In this document: positions 17,501 to 23,275 of the stretch, piece after piece | Numbering within the stretch: the stretch's first letter is position 1 | Layout of the letters: every line of letters starts with the position of its first letter | Assembly: GCF_032854445.1 (NCBI RefSeq) | Contig: NC_088303.1 | Location: 24,437,501-24,469,264 of the forward strand | Direction: 5' to 3' | Source of the DNA: Liolophura sinensis | Taxonomy: Eukaryota; Mollusca; Polyplacophora; Chitonida; Chitonidae | Length of the DNA: 31,764 bases | Notes under the pieces: generated by a model | What the model was told of the DNA's origin: nothing | Databases searched by the model: none | What the model saw: only the letters and a program-made list of their open reading frames with translations | Made by a program: the position numbers and the translations under genes

Positions 17501-20327
17501 TGCAATATACGATCGGTTTGTTTTTTTGTTCATTTTGGCTCCGTAAGGTGCTTCATAATTGGACAAACTTTAAGACACAGGATTATCTAAACTTATCTTT
17601 CCTCTCTCTCTATAACTCTCGATCCCCACATATACATCTATACATCAGTCTATTCACTTACAACAGATATCCACACATTTGCCTATTCCCCATATCATAC
17701 ATCCTACGTCAGTGTGTCTCCACATATCATACATCCTACATCAGTGTATCCCCACATATATACATCCTACATCAGTGTATCCCCACATATATACATCCTA
17801 CATCAGTGTATCCCCACATATATACATTCTACATCAGCGCATATCAAAGTATATACATCCCTACATTTTATACATTTACATCAGTCTATCCCCACATAGC
17901 ATACATCCTCCAACAGTGTATCTCCATGTATCATGCAGTCTAGATCAGCGCACATCAAAGTATATACATGCCTACATATTATACATCTTCTTTAGTCTGT
18001 CTTCTTTATTCTTCATCAGTACATCCTCATATCATGCATGTTACATCAGTGCATCCGCGTTCTACATCAGCGCATATCAAAGGCTGTACATCCCTACATG
18101 CATATTATACATCAGCCTATTCCAACATATCCTAAATTTTACATCAGTGTATCCCCATTTATCATGCATATTATACATAAGTCTATTCCAACATAGCATA
18201 CATCTTAGATCACTGTGTCCCCAGATATATACACTGTACACCAATGTATCCCCAGATATCTACATCGTACATCAGCTTATATCAAAGTCTATACATCCCC
18301 ACATATTATACATCAACATCAGTCTATCTCTACATATCATACACCTTACAACAGCCTATCCCTACATATCATACATTTTCCAACAGTCTATCCCCACATA
18401 CCATACATCTTCCAACAGTCTATCCCCACATATATGCATTCTACCTGCATTATCCCCACATATCATACAACCTACATCAGTGTTCCCCACATGTATACAT
18501 TCTACATCAGTGCATATCAAACATATCCTGACATAGTGTACATCTACATCAGTCTATCTCTACATATAATGCTTTATGCAATATGTCGTCTATGCCCACT
18601 TATCATACAGCTACATCAATATACCCCTACGTTTCAGGACAGTAAACCACAGGGACAAGTCATTCGCCACAGGAGTTTCTCGCTTCACCGACTCTCTCAT
18701 TGGTTAGTATTTATGTACAGTTCCTCTTCTGATGCAATGCTGTCCTCCGCATGTGTTAGCCGGTGACGACTTATTTATTCTTTATAACACTAAACAAAGG
18801 ATATCGCTGTCAGAGTGGAAAATGGCTTCTGCTACATGACGTTTAACCTTCACCACAGAGGTAGCAGGTCCGAGTCCTCCTCGATCTGGGACCGGCCCCG
18901 GGGTCTCAGTCGGTAGAGCGTCAGCTTCGGGAGAGGTAGATCTAGGGCCAATCCCGGGTTGAGTCACACCAAGGACCTTACAAGAGGAAGTTGTAACTTC
19001 CTCGCTTGGCGTTCAGCATTAAGGGGACAGCGCAAGGACTAATTGACCCGTGTCAGTATATTGGCTTGAGTGAAACAGCACTAGATAAAAGAGCTTTGGA
19101 ATTCTGTCCTGCAGCAAGGAGGCACATTACACGTACATGCACTCTAAGGACGTCTCCGTCGTCATATGATTGAAACGTTTGTTCAGTATGACGTTAAGCC
19201 CTAAGCAAGAACGTATGTATACATGCATTGGGTTTTACCTCGTACTTAACAATTTTCAAACTTACGACGACGAGGAGTCACTAGGTGTGTGTACATGTAC
19301 TGTGTCTTCTTAATTGTGGCAGGGCGAGTCCATGGCGCCAAAGTGCTGCCGCCACTGAATTATCATGCCGAAGACACCAGACATGACACTCCATCCAGTC
19401 ACATTATACAGACACCTAGTCCGAATACCTGACTCCAAGGCGTCAGGTATTCGGACTAACTGACGTCAGGTCAACTTGTCATATTCCCTTGCTCTAACTT
19501 CCCAGTGCTTAGCACCAAGCGAGTTAGCCCGTTAAAGATTAGCAATACTGTCAGTTTACTTGCCAGTTCTACGTAATACTCTCTTCTAGCGCCACATTGT
19601 TTGATAAAGTACATATGGGGGATGCGTGCTTGAGGTGGTAAGCGTTCCAACGCAGTGCAATGACGCACGAGTCACTGTCACCAATGTCATCGTTGTGAGT
19701 TCGTCCATCTCGTGCTGGCTTCCTCTCCGGCCGTCTGCCAGCAACCTACGGATGACCATGGTTTCTGCTGGCCTCTTCCCGGTCTCCTCCTATACCAGAA
19801 TGCTGGCCGCTGTCCTGTATGTGAAATATTCTTGATTATACAGCGTAAAACATCAATCAAATAAAAATTTGAGTCGTTTTAATATCACAGAACACATTAT
19901 TATCTTTATTCCAGGATGGTTTTTGGGGCCGATCTTATTTGGCAATTTGATTGATACCACGTGTAGATACACGTGTAAAACCTCAGTCGTTTTAATATCA
20001 CAGAATACATTATTATCTTTCTTCCAGGATGGTTTTTTGGGGCCGATCTTGTTTGGCAATGTGACTGATACCACGTGTAGACTCTGGCACAAGTCTTGCG
20101 GTGTGAAGGGCGCATGTGCGTTGTATGACATTGCAGATTTGCGCATTAAGTACCACCTAGTTGACGTCATCATCAGTTTTGCATATATAATTGTGTTTTT
20201 TGGCGCGTACGTTTGCAAAATGCGCAGTCTGAGCAGCAGGCCTACATCTGATGTCCTAGCTGTCGACGGCAGTCAAATTTGTGTAGGCGAGCATGAAGGA
20301 GCAAAATGTCGCGATGTTGCCATATAA
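10859..20327 (+). CDS. SLCO-like: Organic anion transporting polypeptide (OATP/SLCO), nine exons
   Basis: OATPs are 12-helix plasma-membrane carriers that exchange large amphipathic organic anions. Nine exons were assembled by eye: 10859-11557, 11948-12034, 12632-12835, 13536-13700, 15756-15945, 16674-16833, 17291-17475, 18638-18702 and 20028-20327 (or 19915-20327). All introns are GT-AG, with phases 1,1,1,1,2,0,2,1, and each junction keeps the frame. The product would be about 684 residues, within the usual family length. Diagnostic features are TTLEKQYGWSS after TM1, YIDDNV after TM4, the family signature DPRWIGAWWLGF before TM6, a Kazal-like loop with about ten cysteines between TM9 and TM10, and GPILFG in TM11. 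Oddities are three apparent one-base frameshifts in exon 1 and a partly duplicated last exon. It could be a functional gene with sequence errors or a young pseudogene. Five introns contain minisatellites or SINEs. The paralogue within SLCO cannot be named. Confidence 0.93.
11558..11947 (+). other. OATP intron 1
   Basis: GT-AG intron of 390 bases. It holds the tail of a SINE (11699-11784), an AATTGATCTTAATTAATC-type simple stretch near 11800-11830, and the acceptor TTCTTTTTGCAG. Confidence 0.8.
11699..11784 (+). mobile_element. SINE family A, 3' end only
   Basis: Matches the tail of the family defined by the copies at 13197 and 30996: ATGCTGGCCGCC, then AAATATTCTTTAATACGGCG, then a TCAAATAAACAAATAAATAA tail. 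It lies in OATP intron 1. Confidence 0.8.
11948..12034 (+). CDS. OATP exon 2 (TM5)
   Basis: Acceptor TTTTTGCAG and donor TGAAAG|GTGTGT. The 87 bases encode AITSSMMLLGYTLAYSMGAV followed by FSRIHVSLK. This matches the OATP fifth helix, which directly follows the DDNV...LY stretch at the end of exon 1. It starts and ends in phase 1. Confidence 0.9.
12046..12325 (+). repeat. 31-bp minisatellite in OATP intron 2
   Basis: The unit is CACCCGACACCCTGTTCATC followed by GCCTACTTGTT, 31 bp, near-identical over the first three copies (for example at 12081 and 12112) and then degenerating through about nine copies. The overlapping open frames at 12043 and 12107 are repeat artefacts. Confidence 0.9.
12451..12480. 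repeat. Three exact copies of a 10-bp unit
   Basis: AAATGTATCC is repeated three times without change in OATP intron 2. Confidence 0.95.
12632..12835 (+). CDS. OATP exon 3 (family signature and TM6)
   Basis: Acceptor TTTTCACAG, donor CAAAG|GTCATT. It encodes DTLMAPEDPRWIGAWWLGF, then a hydrophobic segment ending VPLWFFPRRL. The stretch D-P-R-W-I-G-A-W-W-L-G-F fits the OATP superfamily signature D-x-R-W-(I/V)-G-A-W-W-x-G-(F/L)-L except at its last position (Val). The end at 12835 was chosen over an earlier GT at 12829 because only it gives the phase-1 junction that yields VKDIP with exon 4. Confidence 0.95.
12836..13535 (+). other. OATP intron 3
   Basis: 700-base intron with a weak donor (GTCATT), a SINE at 13197-13380, and a good acceptor TTTTTCACTTCGCAG. 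Confidence 0.8.
13197..13380 (+). mobile_element. SINE family A copy with internal deletion
   Basis: The 5' head is tRNA-like, with A box TGGCTCAGTCGGTTAACG and B box near GTGAGTCGTAAGT. The centre is shortened relative to the copy at 30996. It then reads AATGCTGGCCACCGTCGTTA, ATATTCTTGAGTACGGCG and an AATCAAATAAATAAATAAAT tail. It lies in OATP intron 3 in gene orientation. Confidence 0.85.
13536..13700 (+). CDS. OATP exon 4 (TM7)
   Basis: Acceptor CACTTCGCAG and a strong donor GGCG|GTAAGT. It encodes DIPATTLRLLINHVYTLLVL, then GIGLKALRTAGYAAFNPKYM and EVHFSLTASEANLFG. This matches the seventh helix and the F-P-K-Y/F-(I/M)-E-xx-F-S-L-(T/S)-AS motif of OATPs. Phase 1 at both ends. Confidence 0.95.
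14243..14476 (+). repeat. 18-bp minisatellite in OATP intron 4
   Basis: The unit CTGCGTGCTGAAATCTAG (18 bp) occurs about 13 times. Because 18 is a multiple of three, one frame stays open and yields a six-residue protein repeat (LKSSCV), but there is no sign that it is coding. Confidence 0.95.
14631..14850 (+). repeat. 63-bp minisatellite, about 3.5 copies
   Basis: GCCAATCCCT recurs at 14632, 14695 and 14758, with a degraded copy at 14821, an exact 63-base spacing. The unit includes CATAAAGCTCAGAATCTTCA and ATACAAAAAGCTCCAAATCT. Confidence 0.95.
14863..15565 (+). repeat. 40-bp minisatellite with a 200-bp higher-order repeat
   Basis: About 17.5 copies of a 40-base unit share GCAGCACGAACAC and GATGGCACACCCTCT. 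Four variant classes can be told apart by their middle part: A (CCCTATCGG), B (CCATAACTG), C (GAAGCCCTAATTAATGG) and D (CC/TCATCGG with CCTGTG). The order is A B A C D A C D A B A C D A B A A, so blocks of five (A-C-D-A-B, 200 bases) repeat, most clearly 15092-15291 and 15292-15491. The open frames at 15092 and 15292 are artefacts and show the same 200-base periodicity. Confidence 0.95.
15756..15945 (+). CDS. OATP exon 5 (TM8 and TM9)
   Basis: Acceptor GTACCTATAG and donor CATGAG|GTAAAT. It encodes GVSASSAIIVSVILNGILIS, RLKLQFKGLLRMALLCETIS and SILFLLGMTISCP, giving helices 8 and 9 joined by the short basic loop usual for OATPs. It begins in phase 1 and ends in phase 2. The Cys after TM9 starts the cysteine series of the large extracellular loop. 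Confidence 0.93.
15946..16673 (+). other. OATP intron 5, nothing recognised
   Basis: 728-base GT-AG intron with acceptor AAATTTTGTTTAG. No repeat family or internal exon was recognised. Confidence 0.7.
16674..16833 (+). CDS. OATP exon 6 (Kazal-like loop, first half)
   Basis: It encodes a segment with NITLECSSSCDC, then YDPVCGQDGLTYFSPCHAGC and SFQFDK. This is the OATP extracellular loop 5, related to Kazal inhibitors, with the family pattern YDPVCG-DG-TY-SPCHAGC. The cysteines are presumably disulfide-bonded. Phase 2 in, phase 0 out, donor ACAAG|GTGCCT. Confidence 0.95.
16834..17290 (+). other. OATP intron 6
   Basis: 457-base intron carrying an inverted SINE copy (17051-17240). The acceptor is GGTTTCACTGTAG. 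Confidence 0.85.
17051..17240 (-). mobile_element. SINE family A copy in OATP intron 6 (antisense)
   Basis: Begins TTCATTTATTTGATTG, then TTACGCCGTACTCAAGAACA, TATTATGGTAGGAGGAAACC and AGAGGAAGCCAGCGTGGGCT, and ends near a B-box complement (GACTTGAAGTCACAG). The A-box head is missing. Confidence 0.85.
17291..17475 (+). CDS. OATP exon 7 (end of Kazal-like loop, TM10)
   Basis: It encodes GYSGCRCISTTTVSPTK, a CSSRCSS segment, then SYLLFTILQFLAWFTAAVSM and LCLPLAIIR (TM10). The CRC and CSSRC cysteines complete the loop-5 pattern. Starts in phase 0 and ends in phase 2, donor TATAAG|GTACAG. Confidence 0.93.
17476..18637 (+). other. OATP intron 7, mostly minisatellite
   Basis: 1162-base intron. 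After about 140 bases it is almost entirely the 31-bp array described next, ending directly at the acceptor ACCCCTACGTTTCAG. Confidence 0.85.
17619..18630 (+). repeat. ~31-bp minisatellite, about 1 kb, in OATP intron 7
   Basis: The unit is TACATCCTACATCAGTGTAT plus CCCCACATATA (31 bp, for example at 17761 and 17792). There are about 30 copies, exact in the middle and diverged at both ends. Since 31 is not a multiple of three and the unit lacks stops, all three frames stay open for long stretches (up to 285 codons at 17679-18536). These frames are not genes. Confidence 0.95.
18638..18702 (+). CDS. OATP exon 8 (loop and start of TM11)
   Basis: Acceptor TACGTTTCAG, donor TCATTG|GTTAGT. The 65 bases encode TVNHRDKSFATGVSRFTDSL followed by I, with an Arg codon completed across the junction from exon 7. 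This equals the R-x-V-x-xx-xK-S-x-A-x-G stretch leading into TM11 of OATPs. Confidence 0.9.
18893..19215 (+). mobile_element. SINE family B copy in OATP intron 8
   Basis: The head is tRNA-like: GGTCTCAGTCGGTAGAGCGT (A box) and CCGGGTTGAGTCACACC (B box). The body includes GGAAGTTGTAACTTCCTCGC and ATTGACCCGTGTCAGTATAT. The 3' part reads AGGCACATTACACGTACATG, CGTCATATGA and ATGACGTTAAGCCCTAAGCA. It is the direct-strand equivalent of 7027-7395. Confidence 0.8.
19228..19352 (-). mobile_element. SINE family B 3' fragment, tail-to-tail with the previous copy
   Basis: GGGTTTTACCTCGTACTTAA, CAATTTTCAAACTTACGACG and GTGTCTTCTTAATTGTGGCA correspond to the minus-strand tail seen at 7050-7135. Its tail faces the tail of the copy ending at about 19215. 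Only the 3' third is present. Confidence 0.7.
19417..19458. repeat. Perfect 17-bp inverted repeat with 8-nt loop
   Basis: Arms 19417-19433 (TAGTCCGAATACCTGAC) and 19442-19458 are exact reverse complements around TCCAAGGC. It lies in OATP intron 8, so the pre-mRNA could form a 17-bp stem. A TGACGTCA octamer follows at 19461-19468. Confidence 0.95.
19651..19866 (+). mobile_element. SINE family A copy abutting the OATP exon 9 region
   Basis: It shows the body of the family: a B-box region near GTTGTGAGTTCGTCC, then GCTGGCTTCCTCTCCGGCCG, AATGCTGGCCGCTGTCC and AAATATTCTTGATTATACAG, with a tail at about 19850-19866. The A-box part is weak. Its tail ends a few bases before the first copy of the duplicated exon 9 segment. 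Confidence 0.8.
19872..20080 (+). repeat. Partial tandem duplication of intron 8 end plus exon 9 start
   Basis: A segment of about 95 bases beginning AGTCGTTTTAATATCACAGA occurs at 19872-19966 and again at 19985-20080, offset 113. Each copy carries the last 43 bases of the intron, a splice acceptor (TTTATTCCAG and TTTCTTCCAG) and the start of exon 9 (encoding GPILFG...DTTCR). I count five substitutions and one extra T in copy 2 (six Ts against five after GATGG). An 18-base linker with TACACGTGTAAAACC separates the copies. Confidence 0.95.
20028..20327 (+). CDS. OATP exon 9 (TM11 end, TM12, C-tail); upstream acceptor at 19914 also possible
   Basis: It encodes GPILFGNVTDTTCRLW, then CGVKGACALYDIADLRIKY, the TM12 segment VDVIISFAYIIVFFGAYVCK and a cytosolic tail ending CRDVAI before TAA at 20325-20327. 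Both GPILFG and the following C-x-W / CG-x-x-G-x-C pattern are standard for OATPs. Splicing from exon 8 (phase 1) to the acceptor at 20027 gives a frameshift because of the sixth T. Splicing to the acceptor at 19914 stays in frame through both copies, because 113 plus the extra T is 114, and adds 38 residues. No canonical AATAAA was seen in the next several hundred bases. Confidence 0.88.
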   Translation, partial: DGFLGPILFGNVTDTTCRLWHKSCGVKGACALYDIADLRIKYHLVDVIISFAYIIVFFGAYVCKMRSLSSRPTSDVLAVDGSQICVGEHEGAKCRDVAI

Positions 20328-21800
20328 TGAGAGTTTGCAGCGTAAAATCATTGCCGTATACAGAATGATCAGTGTTTAACTGACATCGGTGGTCACTTAA
20401 CAACAGAGAACTACAGATGGATGCAGCGAGTACAAACCTGAATTTAACACATTACAGGCTTAACACAGTAGAGAGACAGAAATCAATCCTATCATACGCT
20501 TCATTATAGGTTTAACACAGTAGGGAAATAGAGATCAATCCTATCAAAATAACACATAAAAAGACAGCGGATTGGCGGGATAAACAGATCCAAGTCTTTT
20601 GTACGTACAATTGCAGCATAGCCTTGAATGTTAATCACGGCACGTGTATATATAGTATGGCGACTGTGTTAAAGGAAAAGACAGCAAATAATATAAGCTG
20701 AGTTATAAAGAAATGAGGGTGGAAACAGACCTAAACGACTATCTGTATTTTTCTGACGTCCTTTGTATAACACTATAAATCAACTTTTAATCTGGAATTC
20801 TTTCGAAGGCTACAGAATGCGCTGTTTTAGAGCAACCGGAAACACGACGTCGCGTCACGGCGATATCTCGGTTAAGCAACATAACAAAAATGAAACGGTA
20901 TGCTTTCTAAATTCCATGTGAGATACTTTATCGATGGATGTATACATTTTGGCTGATATTATATTTTCTTTTAACCGGACTTAGGCCGGGCGAGGACTTC
21001 CAGCCAAAACGGGCTTGTATACTTCTTACTAAATAACATTTTCTTAACATCTGTCAGAGCTTGGTTTCTATGTTTTTTACCTTGTTCCACCGTTTGCGCA
21101 GTCTAACATTTGTTTAAGAATACTCGCTTTCTAGCGATATGTCATGCATATCAGTACTTCACACGTGAGGAAGTTCGTTAGATCGATGGTTTACCCCGCT
21201 CACTCCGCTTTCCTTCGCACATTAACACTGACCGTCATTGTATAAGTAAAAAACTTCACTGCTTAAAGGTAAAAACAACACTAAACTGAAAATTTATCAC
21301 ATAAAAAGCCATTAAAACTGTCCAGGAAAAGAGTTGGATTTATTTTGTAGGAATTTTTTAAATCGAGAAAAAATGGTGTTAAAATGTCAGATTCTGCGGC
21401 GGTCTGTTGTGACACAAAGGGTCTCAATGACGTCACATCCACATGTTTTGCCTCAAATAATTCGTTTCCAGGTCAAATCGGCGAATGCATTCATATATAT
21501 ACATATGTATGTATATGCATGTTGAATGATGAAATGTTGCCGTCTTATGTGTGTTCAGTAGCAAAACCATTACGTGAGGTAATTGGGCCCAATATGGTCA
21601 TAAAAGCCCACCATAGATTATGTTAAATGTTCATATGTTTCAAATGCATTTTACTAGGTTGAGCAAATTCTAAAAATATAAATCCAGTTATTTTCCTGCA
21701 CATTTTAATTTTTTTAAAGTTATATATCCTGTGTTTTCCTCACCTGTCAATTATGGGGCCTTCGTGTCAACATGCGATCGGCCGCACTGCGGCCATTTGT
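20328..21800. other. Intergenic, no gene recognised
   Basis: A two-copy repeat is visible near 20456-20550 (TTAACACAGTAG...ATCAATCCTATCA, offset 52). A TGACGTCA lies at 21428-21435. Short frames at 21334-21626 have no motifs. The first part should contain the OATP 3' UTR. Confidence 0.5.
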
Positions 21801-21818
21801 GTAGTCTGCATAAATAAA

Positions 21819-21826
21819 TATAAAAG
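21819..21826 (+). promoter_or_regulatory. TATA-box-like site with GC-rich downstream
   Basis: TATAAAAG is followed by GGCCGGTGCTGAGAG, a classic TATA context, with GATCGGCCGCACTGCGGCC about 35-45 bases upstream. No convincing open reading frame follows before the MITE at 21947, so any product would be non-coding or spliced far away. Confidence 0.25.
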
Positions 21827-21946
21827 GGCCGGTGCTGAGAGTGGGTGGAAAGAGGGAGAAATGTACTACAACTGAAATAGTATGTACTCTTCCGTGTTTG
21901 TGGAGACAGCGACGCGAACGTTTTTCGGTATATGAGTAAAAGACCG

Positions 21947-22209
21947 TACACTCAAAACATTAATTGTTAATTTTAAACAGTAAGCCTGTTATCTGAGTGA
22001 TGCTAGAATGTATTATGCTATTGTAGCAGATTATTCTGTTAAATATAACACTCATATATATTCATTTAATTGAACATTAAGATTCTATTAGGATTACAGG
22101 ATGTTATGTTGAAATGGCAGAATATTGTGTTACAATAACAGAATACATTCCAGAATCACTCCGACAACATACTTTCTGTTAAAATTAACAGATTGATTTT
22201 TTGAGTGTA
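21947..22209. mobile_element. 263-bp MITE with ~80-bp terminal inverted repeats
   Basis: The 5' end TACACTCAAAACATTAATTG and the reverse complement of the 3' end (TACACTCAAAAAATCAATCT) align for at least 80 bases through GAGTGAT...GAATGTATT. The outermost TA on each side fits a TA target duplication, as in Tc1/mariner-type elements, with CACTC termini. No transposase is encoded. Confidence 0.85.
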
Positions 22210-22334
22210 CGCACATGCTTGAACTCTGAAAGAGGAAAGACCTAAGGACATATAGTGATAAAGGCGTATACAGAAGTCATATAGTAATTACGATGTGTAA
22301 AACAAATTACTTTTACAGTTAGACCTGTTTCTAT
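22210..22334. other. Short intergenic gap
   Basis: No feature seen. Confidence 0.5.
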
Positions 22335-22583
22335 CATAGGTTCGATCAAACCAGATAATATCTGATCTTGAGTGGCTGGTGTCAATCGTCAAACAGTCAT
22401 CAATGTAGCAGCAGAATCGAGGAGAAAAGGCCAGCAGGTCATACACGTTGTACACATAAAACACATTGTATGAGAAAGGGTTCTCCTTCCTCCACGGACC
22501 CTTGTACATGTGTTTGAATCAGCATGTCGTCGTTTGTAGAAGTAAGAGTTCAGTTGATAGGTTCTCATACAGTCCACAACCAT
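22335..22583 (-). other. Exon-like stretch, unidentified, two frames
   Basis: On the minus strand, 22583 to about 22500 reads MVVDCMRTYQLNSYFYKRRH. A one-base shift then gives a compositionally protein-like run with WRKENPFSYNVFYVYNVYDL, LAFSPRFCCYIDDCL and SHSRSDIIWFD to about 22340. The second part is rich in aromatic residues and has balanced codon use, unlike the AT-rich chance frames nearby. A ten-A run lies just upstream. I do not recognise the protein, no clear splice acceptor was found and no neighbouring exon was seen. It may be a remnant or chance. Confidence 0.25.
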
Positions 22584-22703
22584 TTTTTTTTTCGTCCTTG
22601 AAGTTTCTCATTATTAAAGTCTGAACGGTCCCTTAAAGAGAATGTATTCCCCTATCTTCGTATTCATCATAAATAATCAATAGTCATATTAATCAGAATA
22701 TAT

Positions 22704-23275
22704 TGTCCGGCAGGGTTTATGTCCGGAGGGGTTTATGTCCGTTGGGTTTATGCCCAACGGGGTTTATGTTCGGTGGGGATTATGTCCGGTAGGGTTTATG
22801 TCCGCGAGGCTTATGTCCGAAGGGGTTTATGTCCGGAGGGGTTTATGTCCGGAGGGGTCTATGTCCAGTGGGGTTTATGTCTGGTGGGGATTATGTCCTC
22901 TGGTTTATGTCCGGAGGGGTTTATGCCCAACGGGGTTTATGTCCGGTGGGGCTTATGTTCGCGAAGTTTATGTCCGCGAGGTGTATGCCCGCGATGTTGA
23001 TGGCCGCGAGGTTTATGCCCCCGAGGTTGATGGCCGGCAACCGCGAGCTTTACGTCCGCTGGTTTATATCCGCGCAGTTTATGTCCAATGGGGTTTATGT
23101 CCGATGGGGTTTATGCCCGCGAGGTCGATGGCCGCGAGGTTTATGCCCGCGAGGTCGATGGCCGCGAGGTTGATGACCGGCAACCGCGGGGTTTACGTCC
23201 GCTGGTTTTTGTGCGGTGGAGTTTACCGCAAGTTTTATGTCCGCGGGCTTTATGTCAAGCGGGGCTTTTGTCCCT
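22704..23275 (+). repeat. ~16-bp G/T-rich minisatellite, about 35 copies
   Basis: The unit is GGGGTTTATGTCCGGT (16 bp) with variants such as GCGAGGTTTATGCCC and GCGAGGTTGATGGCC towards the 3' end. A longer block around GATGGCCGGCAACCGCG...TTTACGTCCGCTGG occurs near 23030 and again near 23170. GGGG runs fall every 16 bases on the plus strand in the first half. Three long overlapping open frames here are repeat artefacts. Confidence 0.95.

Larger units (their letters stand above)
18703..19914 (+). other. OATP intron 8
   Basis: 1212-base intron up to the first of two possible acceptors (1325 bases to the second). It holds two SINE family B copies facing tail to tail, a fragment of minisatellite-like sequence, a 17-bp perfect hairpin and a SINE family A copy ending just before the acceptor. 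Confidence 0.8.

Noticed and set aside
17308-18766. Long plus-strand open frames (211, 285, 183 and 95 codons)
   Set aside because: They lie over a 31-bp minisatellite that is stop-free in all frames and within an OATP intron; there is no domain and no codon preference.
18893-18970. tRNA gene
   Set aside because: Boxes A and B are visible but no cloverleaf with intact acceptor stem forms, and the same head continues into a SINE body found again at 7027-7395.
20028-20110. A separate second OATP gene starting in the duplicated segment
   Set aside because: Only about 50 exon bases plus 43 intron bases are duplicated; no further duplicated exons are present.
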